Positions 18,543 to 27,247 of a DNA stretch of 64,000 nucleotides are shown in pieces (position 1 is the first letter of the stretch; each line of letters opens with the position of its first letter). The notes beneath the pieces are model-generated. The model did no database searches. It was given only the letters and a program-made list of their open reading frames with translations, and was not told the DNA's origin. Position numbers and translations under genes: made by a program. The stretch is from Haloterrigena gelatinilytica (GTDB lineage: Archaea; Halobacteriota; Halobacteria; Halobacteriales; Natrialbaceae): NCBI RefSeq assembly GCF_013342145.1, contig NZ_JABUQZ010000001.1, forward strand, positions 1,426,001-1,490,000. The letters are read 5' to 3'.

Positions 18543-18898
18543 GCGGCTGATCGCGTGATTCGCACCGTCGATAGGCTATCGGCTGTGTGAGTAGACCCGT
18601 TCGTAGCGAGACGTCGCCGCCTCTCGAGCGGACTACTACTGCTGGCAACGGGGAGCACCACGCCCTCCCCAACCGATTCGTTCGGGCCCGAGGGATTCAC
18701 GCCGTTCATCCCTCGCGCAGTATCGACGACTGCCCTCGCTAACGCTCGGTCAGCCGTCAGCGCGCGCCACTGCACGTTGGACCGCCACCACTGGTGAGAA
18801 CAATCCTGTGTTCACTGATAACACTCCTCGAGCACGTTGGTTCGACCCTTCGATCAGGGGAGAAAATCATTTGAGCGTCGGCGCCCGACTTCCGACCA
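18543..18898. other. intergenic region, 356 bp
   Basis: It contains copy B of the dispersed repeat (18634-18775). The remaining right end, with ACAATCCTGTGTTCACTGATAAC-like A/T-richer DNA near 18800-18830, probably holds the promoter of the DyP-like operon. No coding frame is convincing. Confidence 0.5.
18634..18775 (-). repeat. dispersed intergenic repeat, copy B (inverted relative to copy A)
   Basis: Read on the reverse strand, it gives GTGCAGTGGCGCGCGCTG, then GAACGAATCGGTTGGGGAGG, then a TTGCCAGCAG block. These are the same ordered blocks as the plus-strand copy at 14571-14758. The two copies flank the DnaJ, beta-helix and menB segment in opposite orientation, so recombination between them could invert about 4 kb. 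Confidence 0.5.
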
Positions 18899-20164
18899 GT
18901 GACACTTCCCGATCGGTCCGCGCTGTCCCGCCGGGACTACCTCCGGGCGCTGGTGGCCGTCGGCGGCGCGTCGGCGCTCAGCGCTTGCCTCTCCGAGAGC
19001 GGCGACGAGGAGGTCGACGTCCCGTCCGGAACCGACGACCCCGATTCGCTGCCGGCGCGGCAGCACGCCTGGAACGAGTTCCTCTCGACGGACGACGACG
19101 GGAACGTTCAGTTGCCGGAACACCACGTGCTGGTGGCGCTGTCGCTCTCGACCGAGCCGACCGACGAAGCGCGCGAGCAGGTCGAGGACGCGCTTCGGGC
19201 CCTCGAGCGCGCCTACGAGTGGAGCAACGAGGGGCTCGTCTTCACGCTGGGCTACACGCCGGCGTACTTCGACCGATTCGACGGCTCGCTGCCCGACTCG
19301 GTCGACCTCCCCGATCCGGAACCGATCGTCGGTGACGTCGACAGGTTCGACGAGTTCGACGCCGTCCTCCACCTCGCCAGCGATCACCCGGAGGTCACCC
19401 TCGAGGCCGAGCAGGGGCTGTTCGGCGAGCGCGACGAGTACAACGGCCTCGAAATCGAGACGGACCTGACCGGCGTCTTCGAGCGCGTCGACGAGCGGCG
19501 CCGGACCGGCTTCGTCGGGGCGGGACTTCCTGCCAACCACACCGACCTCGACGGCGTTCCGGAGTCGATCCCCGACGAGGCGCCGTCGCTGATGGGCTTT
19601 CGATCGGGATTCGCCGAGAGCCAGGCCCCCGAGGATCGCGTGACGGTCGCGGAGGGGCCGTTCGAGGGGGCGACGACCCAGCACGTCTCCTCGATGGCGC
19701 TCAACCTCCGGCAGTGGTTCGAACAGGACAGCCAACACCAGCGCGTCCAGAAGATGTTCAGCCCGGAACACGCCGACGAGGACGCGGTCGGCGCGACCGG
19801 CGAGAAGCTGACGACGACCAACGGGCTGACCGACGAGCGGATCGCGGCGACCGAAGCCGACGCCAGCGACCGCGGCGTCGTCGGCCACGCCCAGAAGGCC
19901 GCCCGCGGACGCGAGGACGGGAAGCCGCCGCTGTTGCGACGCGACTTCAGCACGGTCGACGACGACCGGCCGGGCGTCCACTTCCTCGCCCTCCAGGAGG
20001 GGATCGAGGATTTCGTTCGCGTGCGCCGGGCGATGGAGGGCACCGACCTCGACGTGACCAACCTCAACAACGGCATCACCGGCTACATCTTCGTCGACCG
20101 ACGCGGGAACTACCTGCTCCCGCCGCGGTCGCTGCGGGCGCTGCCGCCGGCGAATCCCGACTAG
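18899..20164 (+). CDS. Tat lipoprotein, DyP-type peroxidase-like
   Basis: A 421-residue protein with a Tat motif (SRRDYLRAL) and lipobox LSAC (Cys30). The mature part follows the DyP/EfeB fold: GFVGAGLPANH, GFRSG at 233-237 where DyP enzymes have GFxDG, GHAQKAARGREDGKPPLLRRDFS with His330 at the place of the proximal heme ligand, and HFLALQEGIEDFVRVRRAM near the end. The distal Asp of the GxxDG motif appears replaced by Ser, so classic peroxidase chemistry is doubtful. It starts with GTG. It is followed by a Tp34-like lipoprotein, which recalls EfeB-EfeO-type iron systems. Role in heme or iron handling is inference. Confidence 0.75.
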   Translation: MTLPDRSALSRRDYLRALVAVGGASALSACLSESGDEEVDVPSGTDDPDSLPARQHAWNEFLSTDDDGNVQLPEHHVLVALSLSTEPTDEAREQVEDALRALERAYEWSNEGLVFTLGYTPAYFDRFDGSLPDSVDLPDPEPIVGDVDRFDEFDAVLHLASDHPEVTLEAEQGLFGERDEYNGLEIETDLTGVFERVDERRRTGFVGAGLPANHTDLDGVPESIPDEAPSLMGFRSGFAESQAPEDRVTVAEGPFEGATTQHVSSMALNLRQWFEQDSQHQRVQKMFSPEHADEDAVGATGEKLTTTNGLTDERIAATEADASDRGVVGHAQKAARGREDGKPPLLRRDFSTVDDDRPGVHFLALQEGIEDFVRVRRAMEGTDLDVTNLNNGITGYIFVDRRGNYLLPPRSLRALPPANPD

Positions 20165-20207
20165 ACGACTCGAGGACGAAACCGACAGACGACTCACGAC
20201 CATCCAC

Positions 20208-21416
20208 ATGGACCACGAAATCGATCGACGGACGTTCGTCGGCTGGACGGGGGCGGCGACCGGCGCGCTCGCGCTGGCGGGCTGTCTGGGCGAGGACGGC
20301 GACGAAAACGGCGGCGAGCGGAACGAAACCGACGAGGAACCAAACGAGACCGTCGACGTCGCGCCTCCGTTCCCCGAAATCGAGGACAAACCGGACGCGG
20401 TCTACGTGCCGACCCACCGCGAGTCGATGCGCGCTCTCGAGCCGATCGCGGCCGGCGACTACCGTCTCGCGCCGATGCTGTCGTACCCCCACCCGTTCTG
20501 GACCGTGACCGGCGACGGCGAGGACGACGTCCAGCACGTCGTACCCGATCAGATGCGGGGCGTCCACATGATGTTCACCCTCTGGGACGCCGAGACGGGC
20601 GTCGTCCTGCCGGTCGATAGCGGCGCCGTCGTCAGGCTCTCTCGGGACGGCGAGCGGGTCGGGTCTCCGCAGTCGATGTGGCCGATGCTCTCCCAGGAGA
20701 TGGGCTTTCACTTCGGCGACAACGTCCCCCTCGAGGACGACGGCACCTACGCGGCCGAGGTCGAACTGCCGCCGTTATCGGCGCGGACGACCGGCGAGCT
20801 CGCGGGTCGGTTCGACGAGCGCGAGACCGCGACCTTCGAGTTCGACTACGATCAGGAGTTTCGCGAGTCGGTCACGGACATCGAATACTTCGACGAGCAG
20901 CGGTGGGGCGACCGCGGCGCCCTCGAGCCGCCGGGGCAGGGCGAGATGCCCTACTCCCAGCTCCCCGAAGTCGACGCGTTCCCCGGGACGCTCCTCGTCG
21001 ACTCCGACGGCGAACGACCCGACACGACAGCGGACCTGCCTCGGAGCGGCGACGCGGCGTTTCTCGCGACCGTCCTCGAGTCGGACCACCGGCTGGCCGA
21101 CGGCGACGAGTCGTATCTGCTCGTCTCGCCGCGGACGCCGTACAACCGCGTCCCGCTCCCGAACACGGCCCCGACCGTGACGGTCGACCGCGACGGTGGG
21201 GCCGTTACCGACGAGCCCGTTCCCCTCGGGCAGACCATCGACGGCGAGTACGGTCTGCACTACGGGACGTCGCTCGAGGACGTCGCTCTCCGGGCCGGCG
21301 ATACGGTGACGCTGACGATCCGGTCGCCGCCGCAGGTCGCCCGCCACCAGGGGTACGATACGGCCTTCCTCGAGATGCCGCCGATCGAACTGCGGGTGCC
21401 GGAGGACGATGGCTGA
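20208..21416 (+). CDS. Tat lipoprotein with P19/Tp34-like metal-binding domain
   Basis: A 402-residue protein with a Tat signal (DRRTFVGWTG) and lipobox LAGC (Cys26). Residues about 60-190 resemble the P19/Tp34 periplasmic iron- or copper-associated family: a Met/His-rich core with RGVHMMFTLWD, SMWPMLSQEMGFHFGDNV and a final LPPLSART strand. The C-terminal half (about 200-400) is an acidic beta-rich domain not seen in small P19 proteins. It sits 43 bp after the DyP-like gene and overlaps the cohesin-domain gene by 8 bp, so the three are one operon, probably for metal handling on the outer surface. Confidence 0.72.
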   Translation: MDHEIDRRTFVGWTGAATGALALAGCLGEDGDENGGERNETDEEPNETVDVAPPFPEIEDKPDAVYVPTHRESMRALEPIAAGDYRLAPMLSYPHPFWTVTGDGEDDVQHVVPDQMRGVHMMFTLWDAETGVVLPVDSGAVVRLSRDGERVGSPQSMWPMLSQEMGFHFGDNVPLEDDGTYAAEVELPPLSARTTGELAGRFDERETATFEFDYDQEFRESVTDIEYFDEQRWGDRGALEPPGQGEMPYSQLPEVDAFPGTLLVDSDGERPDTTADLPRSGDAAFLATVLESDHRLADGDESYLLVSPRTPYNRVPLPNTAPTVTVDRDGGAVTDEPVPLGQTIDGEYGLHYGTSLEDVALRAGDTVTLTIRSPPQVARHQGYDTAFLEMPPIELRVPEDDG

Positions 21417-22113
21417 GAAGCGGCTTGCGGCCGTCCGCTCGGCCGCGCTGGCGGCCGTCGTCGCCTGCGGGCTCCTCCTCGCCCCGCTCGCGTTCGTCCC
21501 CGCGCCGGCCGGCGCCATCGACAGCGCGACGCTGCTGTACTTCGACTCCGAGGGGTTCAACGACGACACGACCGAGATCGACGTCGCGGCCGGCGAGACC
21601 GTGACGCTCGATCTCGTGGCGAGCACGCACGGCAACCCCGCGGGCAACGGGATCAGCGGGCTCTCCTACGCGATCGAGTACGACCCCGACGTGCTCACCG
21701 TGACCGACGTCCGACAGGGACCGATGCTGGCCGGCGGGGAGGGCGGGAACGCCACGGTCGACGGCGACGTCGAGATCGACGACGAAGCCGGCGTGATTAC
21801 GGTCGAGCAGGAGCGGACCCCGCCGGGGAACGGCGCGACGGGAACCGGACCGACGGCGACGATCACTCTCGAGGTCAGCGAGGACGCGCCGACGACCGAC
21901 GAGCCCCTCGCGATCGCGGACGACTCGGCGATGTTCCCGAGCGGCTATCCGGTCGATCCGGTCGAACGCAACGCGACGCTGGTCGTCGACGGCGCCGCGG
22001 GCGACGAGAGCGACGGCGGCCTCGAGGATCCCGTCCCCGGACTGACGCTGCTGGCCGGGTTGGCCGGGCTGGCCGGTCTCGGCGCGGCGCTCTGGCTGCG
22101 GGCCCGACGGTAG
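21409..22113 (+). CDS. cohesin-domain surface protein with C-terminal anchor
   Basis: A 234-residue exported protein with a Sec-type signal (about 1-36). One cohesin-like beta-sandwich follows (about 38-170: SATLLYFDSEGFND, ETVTLDLVASTHGNPAG, SYAIEYDPDVLTVTDVRQG, TATITLEVSEDAP). Then come an acidic spacer and a C-terminal DPVPGLTLLAGLAGL helix ending in RARR. The tail resembles PGF-CTERM-type archaeosortase signals, except it reads PGL. Overlapping start (21409) with the Tp34-like gene implies coupled translation. Cohesin-like modules bind protein partners; which one is not visible. Confidence 0.75.
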   Translation: MAEKRLAAVRSAALAAVVACGLLLAPLAFVPAPAGAIDSATLLYFDSEGFNDDTTEIDVAAGETVTLDLVASTHGNPAGNGISGLSYAIEYDPDVLTVTDVRQGPMLAGGEGGNATVDGDVEIDDEAGVITVEQERTPPGNGATGTGPTATITLEVSEDAPTTDEPLAIADDSAMFPSGYPVDPVERNATLVVDGAAGDESDGGLEDPVPGLTLLAGLAGLAGLGAALWLRARR

Positions 22114-22229
22114 CGGCGATCGAGACAACGATGGAAGGTTACTCGCGTGGCCGCGGCCCCGGATCGGCCCGGCGTCTCGATCGATCGCAATGCCAACGTT
22201 GACACTTCCGCGAGTGGGACACTCGAGCA

Positions 22230-23171
22230 ATGAGTACGGCCGAGGTCGATATCTCACGAACGAAGGCGTGGTTGATGGCCGCACGCCCGCAGACGCTGCC
22301 CGCGGCCGCGGCGCCGGTGATCGCCGGGACGGGGGTCGCGCTCCACGAGGGCGTGTTCGCCCCGCTGCCGGCGCTGCTGGCGTTCGTCGGCGCGGCGCTG
22401 ATCCAGATCGGGACCAACTTCGCGAACGACTACTACGACGCGATCAAGGGGGCCGACACCGACGACAGGGAGGGGTTCACCCGGGTGACCCAGGCGGGGA
22501 TCATCTCCCCGGAACAGGTGAAGCTGGCGACGTTCGTCACTTTCGCGCTGGCGATCCTGTCGGGGACCTACCTCGTCTACGTCGGCGGCCTGCCGATCCT
22601 CGTCGTCGGACTGGCGAGCGTCGTCTGCGGCTGGGCCTACACCGGCGGCCCCTATCCGCTGGGCTACCACGGCCTCGGGGACCTGTTCGTCTTCATTTTC
22701 TTCGGACTCGTCGCCGTGATGGGGACGTTCTACGTCCAGGCCGCGGCGACGCTCGCCGAACCGCTGACGACGACGATCCCCGAGGGAACCGTCACCCGCG
22801 AGGCGTTCCTCGCGAGCCTCCCGGTCGCCGGCATCTCGACGGCGATCATCGTGGTGAACAACATCCGCGACCTCGAGACCGACGCCGAGACCGGCAAACG
22901 GACGCTGGCGGTTCGGATCGGCTACCGCTGGAGCCGCGTCGAGTACGCCGCGCTGCTCGGGCTCGCCTACCTCGTGCCGCCGTGGCTCTGGCTGGCCGAG
23001 GGGTTCGGCCCGCGCGCGTTGCTGCCCCTCGCCTCGCTGCCCTACGCGGCCGTCGTCGCCCGCACGGTCTGTACGCGGACCGACGGCGAGGCGCTGAACC
23101 CGGCGCTCGAGGGAACCGGCAAACTGCTGGCGATCTACGCGATCCTGTTCGCCGCGGGGGTGGCGACGTAG
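22230..23171 (+). CDS. menA: 1,4-dihydroxy-2-naphthoate polyprenyltransferase
   Basis: A 313-residue UbiA-type membrane prenyltransferase that attaches the isoprenoid tail to dihydroxynaphthoate. It has the first Asp-rich motif NFANDYYDAIKGAD and the second NNIRDLETDAETGKRTLAVRIG, with about nine hydrophobic helices. ATG 22230 gives the family-standard beginning (KAWLMAARPQTLPAAAAPVIAG follows). It is the first gene of a menA-menC-menE operon; menC starts 2 bp after its stop. Confidence 0.95.
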   Translation: MSTAEVDISRTKAWLMAARPQTLPAAAAPVIAGTGVALHEGVFAPLPALLAFVGAALIQIGTNFANDYYDAIKGADTDDREGFTRVTQAGIISPEQVKLATFVTFALAILSGTYLVYVGGLPILVVGLASVVCGWAYTGGPYPLGYHGLGDLFVFIFFGLVAVMGTFYVQAAATLAEPLTTTIPEGTVTREAFLASLPVAGISTAIIVVNNIRDLETDAETGKRTLAVRIGYRWSRVEYAALLGLAYLVPPWLWLAEGFGPRALLPLASLPYAAVVARTVCTRTDGEALNPALEGTGKLLAIYAILFAAGVAT

Positions 23172-23172
23172 C

Positions 23173-24249
23173 ATGTCCGACGACCGAGAGCTCGACCTCG
23201 AGTACCGACCGTTTTCGCTCGATCTCGCGGATCCGCTCGAGACGGCCGACGGGACGATCGACTCGCGCAACGGCTTCCTCGTTCGGATCACCGATCGGGG
23301 GGCCGACGACAGCCCCGTGGGATACGGCGAGGCGACGCCGCTGCCGGGCTGGACGGAGTCCCACGCCGACTGCGAGGCGGCGCTGGCGCGGGCCGCCGAA
23401 GAGATCGAGGCCGGCTCTGCCGCGGCGATCGAGGCGGTCGACGAGCAGGTCGCGGCCAGACACGCGGTCGGGCTCGCGCTGACGGATCTGACAGCGCAGC
23501 GCGAATCGACGCCGCTGTACCGGTACATCGGACAGGGACCGATGGTCGGGCGGGTGCCGGTCAACGCGACGATCGGCGACGGCTCGACGGTCGAGACCGT
23601 CCGGGAGGCCACCGATGCCGTCGACCGCGGGTTCAGTTGTTGCAAGCTGAAAGCCGGCCGGCGGAGCGTCGAGGAGGACATCGAACGGATCCGGCGCGTC
23701 CGCGAGGCCGTCGGGCCCGACGTCGAACTGCGGGTCGACGCCAACGAGGGCTGGACGTACGAGGAGGCGGCGACAGCGCTCGAGGCCGCCGCCGAGTTCG
23801 ACGTGTCGCTGCTCGAGCAGCCGCTTCCCGCGGGGGCCCTCGAGGGGCACGCGGACCTCCGCGCGGACGATCGGGGAGAGGGGGTCGACATCGCGCTCGA
23901 CGAGGGGCTGCTCGAACACGGCGTCGACGCGATCTGCGACGCCGAGGCGGCCGACGCCCTCGTCCTGAAGCCGATGGCGCTGGGCGGCGTCGACGTCGCC
24001 CGAACGGTCTCGGCGTGGGTGAGCGAACTCGACATCGACCCGATCGTGACGACGACGATCGACGCCGTCGTCGCCCGGACGGGGGCGGTCCACCTGGCCG
24101 CGTCGATCCCCGACGTGTCGGCCTGCGGGCTGGCCACCGCGGACCTGCTCGCGAACGACCTCGGCAAGGATCCCGTCCTCCTCGAGAAGGGGTCGGCGGT
24201 CGTCCCACAGGCGAAGGGGCTGGGCGTCGAGGGGGTGTGGGAGGAGTGA
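23173..24249 (+). CDS. menC: o-succinylbenzoate synthase
   Basis: A 358-residue enolase-superfamily dehydratase acting on SHCHC. Seen: the base Lys in SCCKLKAGRR, metal ligands in LRVDANEGWTYEEA, LLEQPLPAG and IALDEGLLEHG, and the second Lys in LVLKPMALGG. N-terminal capping domain about 1-110. The family also contains N-acylamino acid racemases, but its place between menA and menE supports the menaquinone role. The stop overlaps the menE GTG start (GTGA). Confidence 0.93.
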   Translation: MSDDRELDLEYRPFSLDLADPLETADGTIDSRNGFLVRITDRGADDSPVGYGEATPLPGWTESHADCEAALARAAEEIEAGSAAAIEAVDEQVAARHAVGLALTDLTAQRESTPLYRYIGQGPMVGRVPVNATIGDGSTVETVREATDAVDRGFSCCKLKAGRRSVEEDIERIRRVREAVGPDVELRVDANEGWTYEEAATALEAAAEFDVSLLEQPLPAGALEGHADLRADDRGEGVDIALDEGLLEHGVDAICDAEAADALVLKPMALGGVDVARTVSAWVSELDIDPIVTTTIDAVVARTGAVHLAASIPDVSACGLATADLLANDLGKDPVLLEKGSAVVPQAKGLGVEGVWEE

Positions 24250-25823
24250 CGCCCGGGCCGGTCGAGTGGCCGACGAGGGACCTCCTCGCCCACCGCGCGT
24301 CGACGACGCCTGACGCGACGGCCGTGATCGACGCCGACAACGACGAGTCGTGGACGTTCGGCGAGTTCGATCGGCGAGTCGACGCCGTCGCCGCCCGCCT
24401 CGAGTCGCTCCTCGCCGACTCCGACGGTCGACTCGACGACCCCGCCCGACTCGGCGTGTTGATGGAGACGCGCGTCGAGTTCGCCGAACTCTACTTCGCC
24501 GCGATGCGCCGGGGCGTCACGGTCGTCCCGCTGAACGTCCGCGAGACGGCCGCCGAACTCGAGTCGAAGGTTCGACGAACCGATCTCGACGCGCTCGTCT
24601 GCGAGGCCGAGACGGCGGACCTCGCCGCGGAAATCGCGGACTGTCCGATCGCCTCGGTCGACGAGTCCGAAGGCGGGGGCGTGGATTCGCTCCGCTCGAA
24701 TGGCGGGACGACCCCGGATCTGGAGCCGGTCGTTCTCGAGCGCGACCGGACTCACCTGCTCATGTTCACTTCGGGGACCTCGGGCGATCCGAAGATCGTT
24801 CGGCTGACTCTCGGAAACCTCGTCTCGAGCGCGAACGCGTCGGCCTTCCGGCTGGGCGTCACGCCCGACGACCGGTGGCTCTGCTGTCTCCCGATGTACC
24901 ACATGGGCGGGCTGGCCCCGGTCGTCCGCTCGACGCTCTACGGGACGCCCGTCGTGATCCAGCGGTCGTTCGATCCCGAGGCGACCGCGCGGGTCGTCGA
25001 CGAGTACGATATCACGGGCGTCTCGCTCGTCCCGACGATGTGCAAGCGGCTGCTCGACGCCGGCTGGTCGCCGCCGGACTCGCTGCGGTTCGTCCTGCTG
25101 GGCGGCGCGCCCGCCTCGAGCGAGTTGCTCGAGCGCTGTCGCGAGGCCGGCGTGCCGGTCCACCCGACCTACGGGATGACCGAGACGGCCTCCCAGATCG
25201 CGACGGCGACGCCGGAGGAGGTGGCGACCCGTGAGGGAACGGTCGGCCGGCCGCTCGTCTGTACGGACGTGACGGTCGTCGACGAGAGCGGCGAGCCGTG
25301 TCCGGCGGGGGAGTCCGGCGAACTCGTCGTCGCCGGGCCGACGGTGACGCCGGGCTATCTCTCCGACGCTGAGACCGAGGCGGCCTTCGGCGAGCACGGC
25401 CTGCACACCGGCGATATCGGCTACCGCGACGAGGGCGGCCGTCTGTGGATCCTCAACCGGCGGAGCGACCGGATCGTCACCGGCGGCGAGAACGTCGATC
25501 CCGGCGAAGTGATCGCGGCGCTGCGCTCCCACCCGGCGGTCGAGGAGGCGGCGGTCGTCGGCCTCGAGGACCCGGAGTGGGGCGAACGCGTGGCCGCGCT
25601 GGTCGTCCCCGCTAACGGCGCCGCGACCGATGCCAGCGGGACCGACGCGATCGATATCGAGTCGCTGCTCACACACTGCGACGATCGGCTCGCGGGATTC
25701 AAGCGGCCGAAGACGATCGGGATCGCCGACGCCCTCCCCCGGACCGCCTCGGGGACCGTCGATCGGACGGCCGTCCGCGAACGGCTGCTCGAGGGCGGGA
25801 TCGACGCGACCGAATCGGCGTGA
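24246..25823 (+). CDS. menE: o-succinylbenzoate-CoA ligase
   Basis: A 525-residue AMP-forming acyl-CoA synthetase that activates o-succinylbenzoate for MenB. It has the P-loop LMFTSGTSGDPKIV, the A5 motif YGMTETAS, the hinge region LHTGDIGYRDEGG, NRRSDRIVTGGENV, and a C-terminal catalytic Lys region ending GTVDR. The GTG at 24246 gives a four-base overlap with menC. Specificity is inferred from context. Confidence 0.92.
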   Translation: MTPGPVEWPTRDLLAHRASTTPDATAVIDADNDESWTFGEFDRRVDAVAARLESLLADSDGRLDDPARLGVLMETRVEFAELYFAAMRRGVTVVPLNVRETAAELESKVRRTDLDALVCEAETADLAAEIADCPIASVDESEGGGVDSLRSNGGTTPDLEPVVLERDRTHLLMFTSGTSGDPKIVRLTLGNLVSSANASAFRLGVTPDDRWLCCLPMYHMGGLAPVVRSTLYGTPVVIQRSFDPEATARVVDEYDITGVSLVPTMCKRLLDAGWSPPDSLRFVLLGGAPASSELLERCREAGVPVHPTYGMTETASQIATATPEEVATREGTVGRPLVCTDVTVVDESGEPCPAGESGELVVAGPTVTPGYLSDAETEAAFGEHGLHTGDIGYRDEGGRLWILNRRSDRIVTGGENVDPGEVIAALRSHPAVEEAAVVGLEDPEWGERVAALVVPANGAATDASGTDAIDIESLLTHCDDRLAGFKRPKTIGIADALPRTASGTVDRTAVRERLLEGGIDATESA

Positions 25824-25908
25824 CTCCGAAATCGTCTCGAGACGGCAGGAACCCCTCGAGACTGCCGCCGGAACCGGAGTTAAGGCGCTTCGCCCCCTCT
25901 CTCGAGTC

Positions 25909-26703
25909 GTGTGTACACTGACCCTCGCCTGGCAGGTCTTCGAGGACGCGCCGGTCGCGGTCGCCGCTAACCGCGACGAGGCGGTCGGCCGCGAGTCGCT
26001 CCCGCCGGGCGTCTACCGCGAGGATCCGCTTACCGTCGCGCCCAGAGACGCCGAGGCCGGCGGAACGTGGATCGGTTACAACGAGCGCGGCGTCTTCGCG
26101 GGGATCACGAACAAGTGGACCGACGCCGACCTCGCGGGGGAGCGCTCGCGAGGCCTGCTCGTCGCCGACGTTCTCGAGGCGACGTCGGCCGCCGAAGCCG
26201 GTGCGATCGTCGAAGCCCAGACGGACGACGACGAGTACGACGGGTTCTACCTCGTCGTCGCCGACGAGACGGACGCGTACTGTTACTACTGGGACGGCTC
26301 CCTCGAGCGGATCGACTTCGAGCCCGGCGTCCACGTCGTGGTCAACGTCGCGGCCGACGAGACGGTCGACGTGCCCGAGTTCCGGGCGGATGCGGGGCGT
26401 CGGCAGGCCGCGAACGCTCGCAGGGTCCGCGAGGCGTTGGCGGTCGACGGCGACGGCGACGGAGACGGCGGCACCGCTACCGGCGAATCGGTCGACGAGT
26501 GGCTCGAGCGGGCCGGCGAGGTCTTGGGCGACCACGAGTACGGCGTCTGCATCCACCGCAACGGGTTCGGGACGCGGTCGTCGTCGCTGATCGCGCTCGG
26601 TTCCGCGGGGCCGCGCTACGAGTTCGCACCGGGACCACCCTGTGAGACGGCGTACGAACCCGTCTCTCTCGAGACCGATCTCGCCTCGGAGGGGCGGGAA
26701 TAA
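25909..26703 (+). CDS. NRDE (TANGO2-like) family protein
   Basis: A 264-residue protein starting at a GTG that gives the family N-terminus MCTLTLAWQ and then the diagnostic AANRDEAVGRESLPP. Cys2 becomes the N-terminal residue after Met removal, which fits the Ntn-hydrolase-like fold proposed for this family. Other conserved parts are GGTWIGYNERGVFAGITNKW and SRGLLVADVLE. TANGO2 proteins are linked to heme and lipid homeostasis, but their biochemical activity is unsettled. It is monocistronic. Confidence 0.85.
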   Translation: MCTLTLAWQVFEDAPVAVAANRDEAVGRESLPPGVYREDPLTVAPRDAEAGGTWIGYNERGVFAGITNKWTDADLAGERSRGLLVADVLEATSAAEAGAIVEAQTDDDEYDGFYLVVADETDAYCYYWDGSLERIDFEPGVHVVVNVAADETVDVPEFRADAGRRQAANARRVREALAVDGDGDGDGGTATGESVDEWLERAGEVLGDHEYGVCIHRNGFGTRSSSLIALGSAGPRYEFAPGPPCETAYEPVSLETDLASEGRE

Positions 26704-26846
26704 CGCACGCCGGCTCACTGGTTCCCGAGCGGCCGCCGGCGGACCGAACCGGGGAGCGGTAGATTCATGCGCCTCCGTCCATCTCATACGCACATGGACG
26801 CACTCCTGCCGCTAGCGACGAGTACGGAGAGGTGGTCACCGTGAGC

Positions 26847-27191
26847 ATGTCGACGGCCGAAGCGGAACTCTCCGAGGACGAGCGCGCCGGGCTCGAACTC
26901 GTTCGCGAGACCGGCGGCATCCACCAGAGCGACTTCTGGAAGGAACTGGGCGTCTCCTCGCGAAAGGGCAGCCGGATCGTCGAGTCGCTGGTCGAAAAGG
27001 AACTCGTCGACCGAGAGGACACGGTCTACGACGGACACAACACCTACTACATCACGCCGACCGCTCGCGATCTGGATTTCACCCTGCTGATGGCCGGCGA
27101 CATGCTCTCGCCGTTTATCGGCGAGGAGGAGGTCGATCCCAACAGCGACGCCTTCTCGCAGTGGATCATGAACCTCGCTTACGAGGACTAG
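26847..27191 (+). CDS. winged helix-turn-helix regulator (MarR/ArsR-like)
   Basis: A 114-residue protein. The core GLELVRETGGIHQSDFWKELGVSSRKGSRIVESLVEKELVDRE is a winged HTH, followed by a wing (TVYDGHNTYYITPTA) and a C-terminal helix region ending MNLAYED. It resembles the short single-domain haloarchaeal HTH regulators. Starts at GTG 26832 and 26841 are in frame too; I take ATG 26847. A short out-of-frame reading frame (26794-26844) ends just before it. Regulated genes are unknown. Confidence 0.8.
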   Translation: MSTAEAELSEDERAGLELVRETGGIHQSDFWKELGVSSRKGSRIVESLVEKELVDREDTVYDGHNTYYITPTARDLDFTLLMAGDMLSPFIGEEEVDPNSDAFSQWIMNLAYED

Positions 27192-27247
27192 CGACCGACC
27201 GCGACTCGAGCACTCGCTTTTCGACGGACCCGATTGTCAAGCGACGG

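Noticed and set aside
22254-25676. A very long open frame on the minus strand (over 1,100 codons) across menA, menC and menE
   Set aside because: Shadow of the men genes on the other strand: basic, low-complexity composition and no family motifs. Long antisense frames are normal in GC-rich DNA.
26794-26844. A 16-codon frame ending just before the HTH gene, possible leader peptide
   Set aside because: Short, no conserved feature, and may reflect chance. Kept only as a note in the HTH entry.
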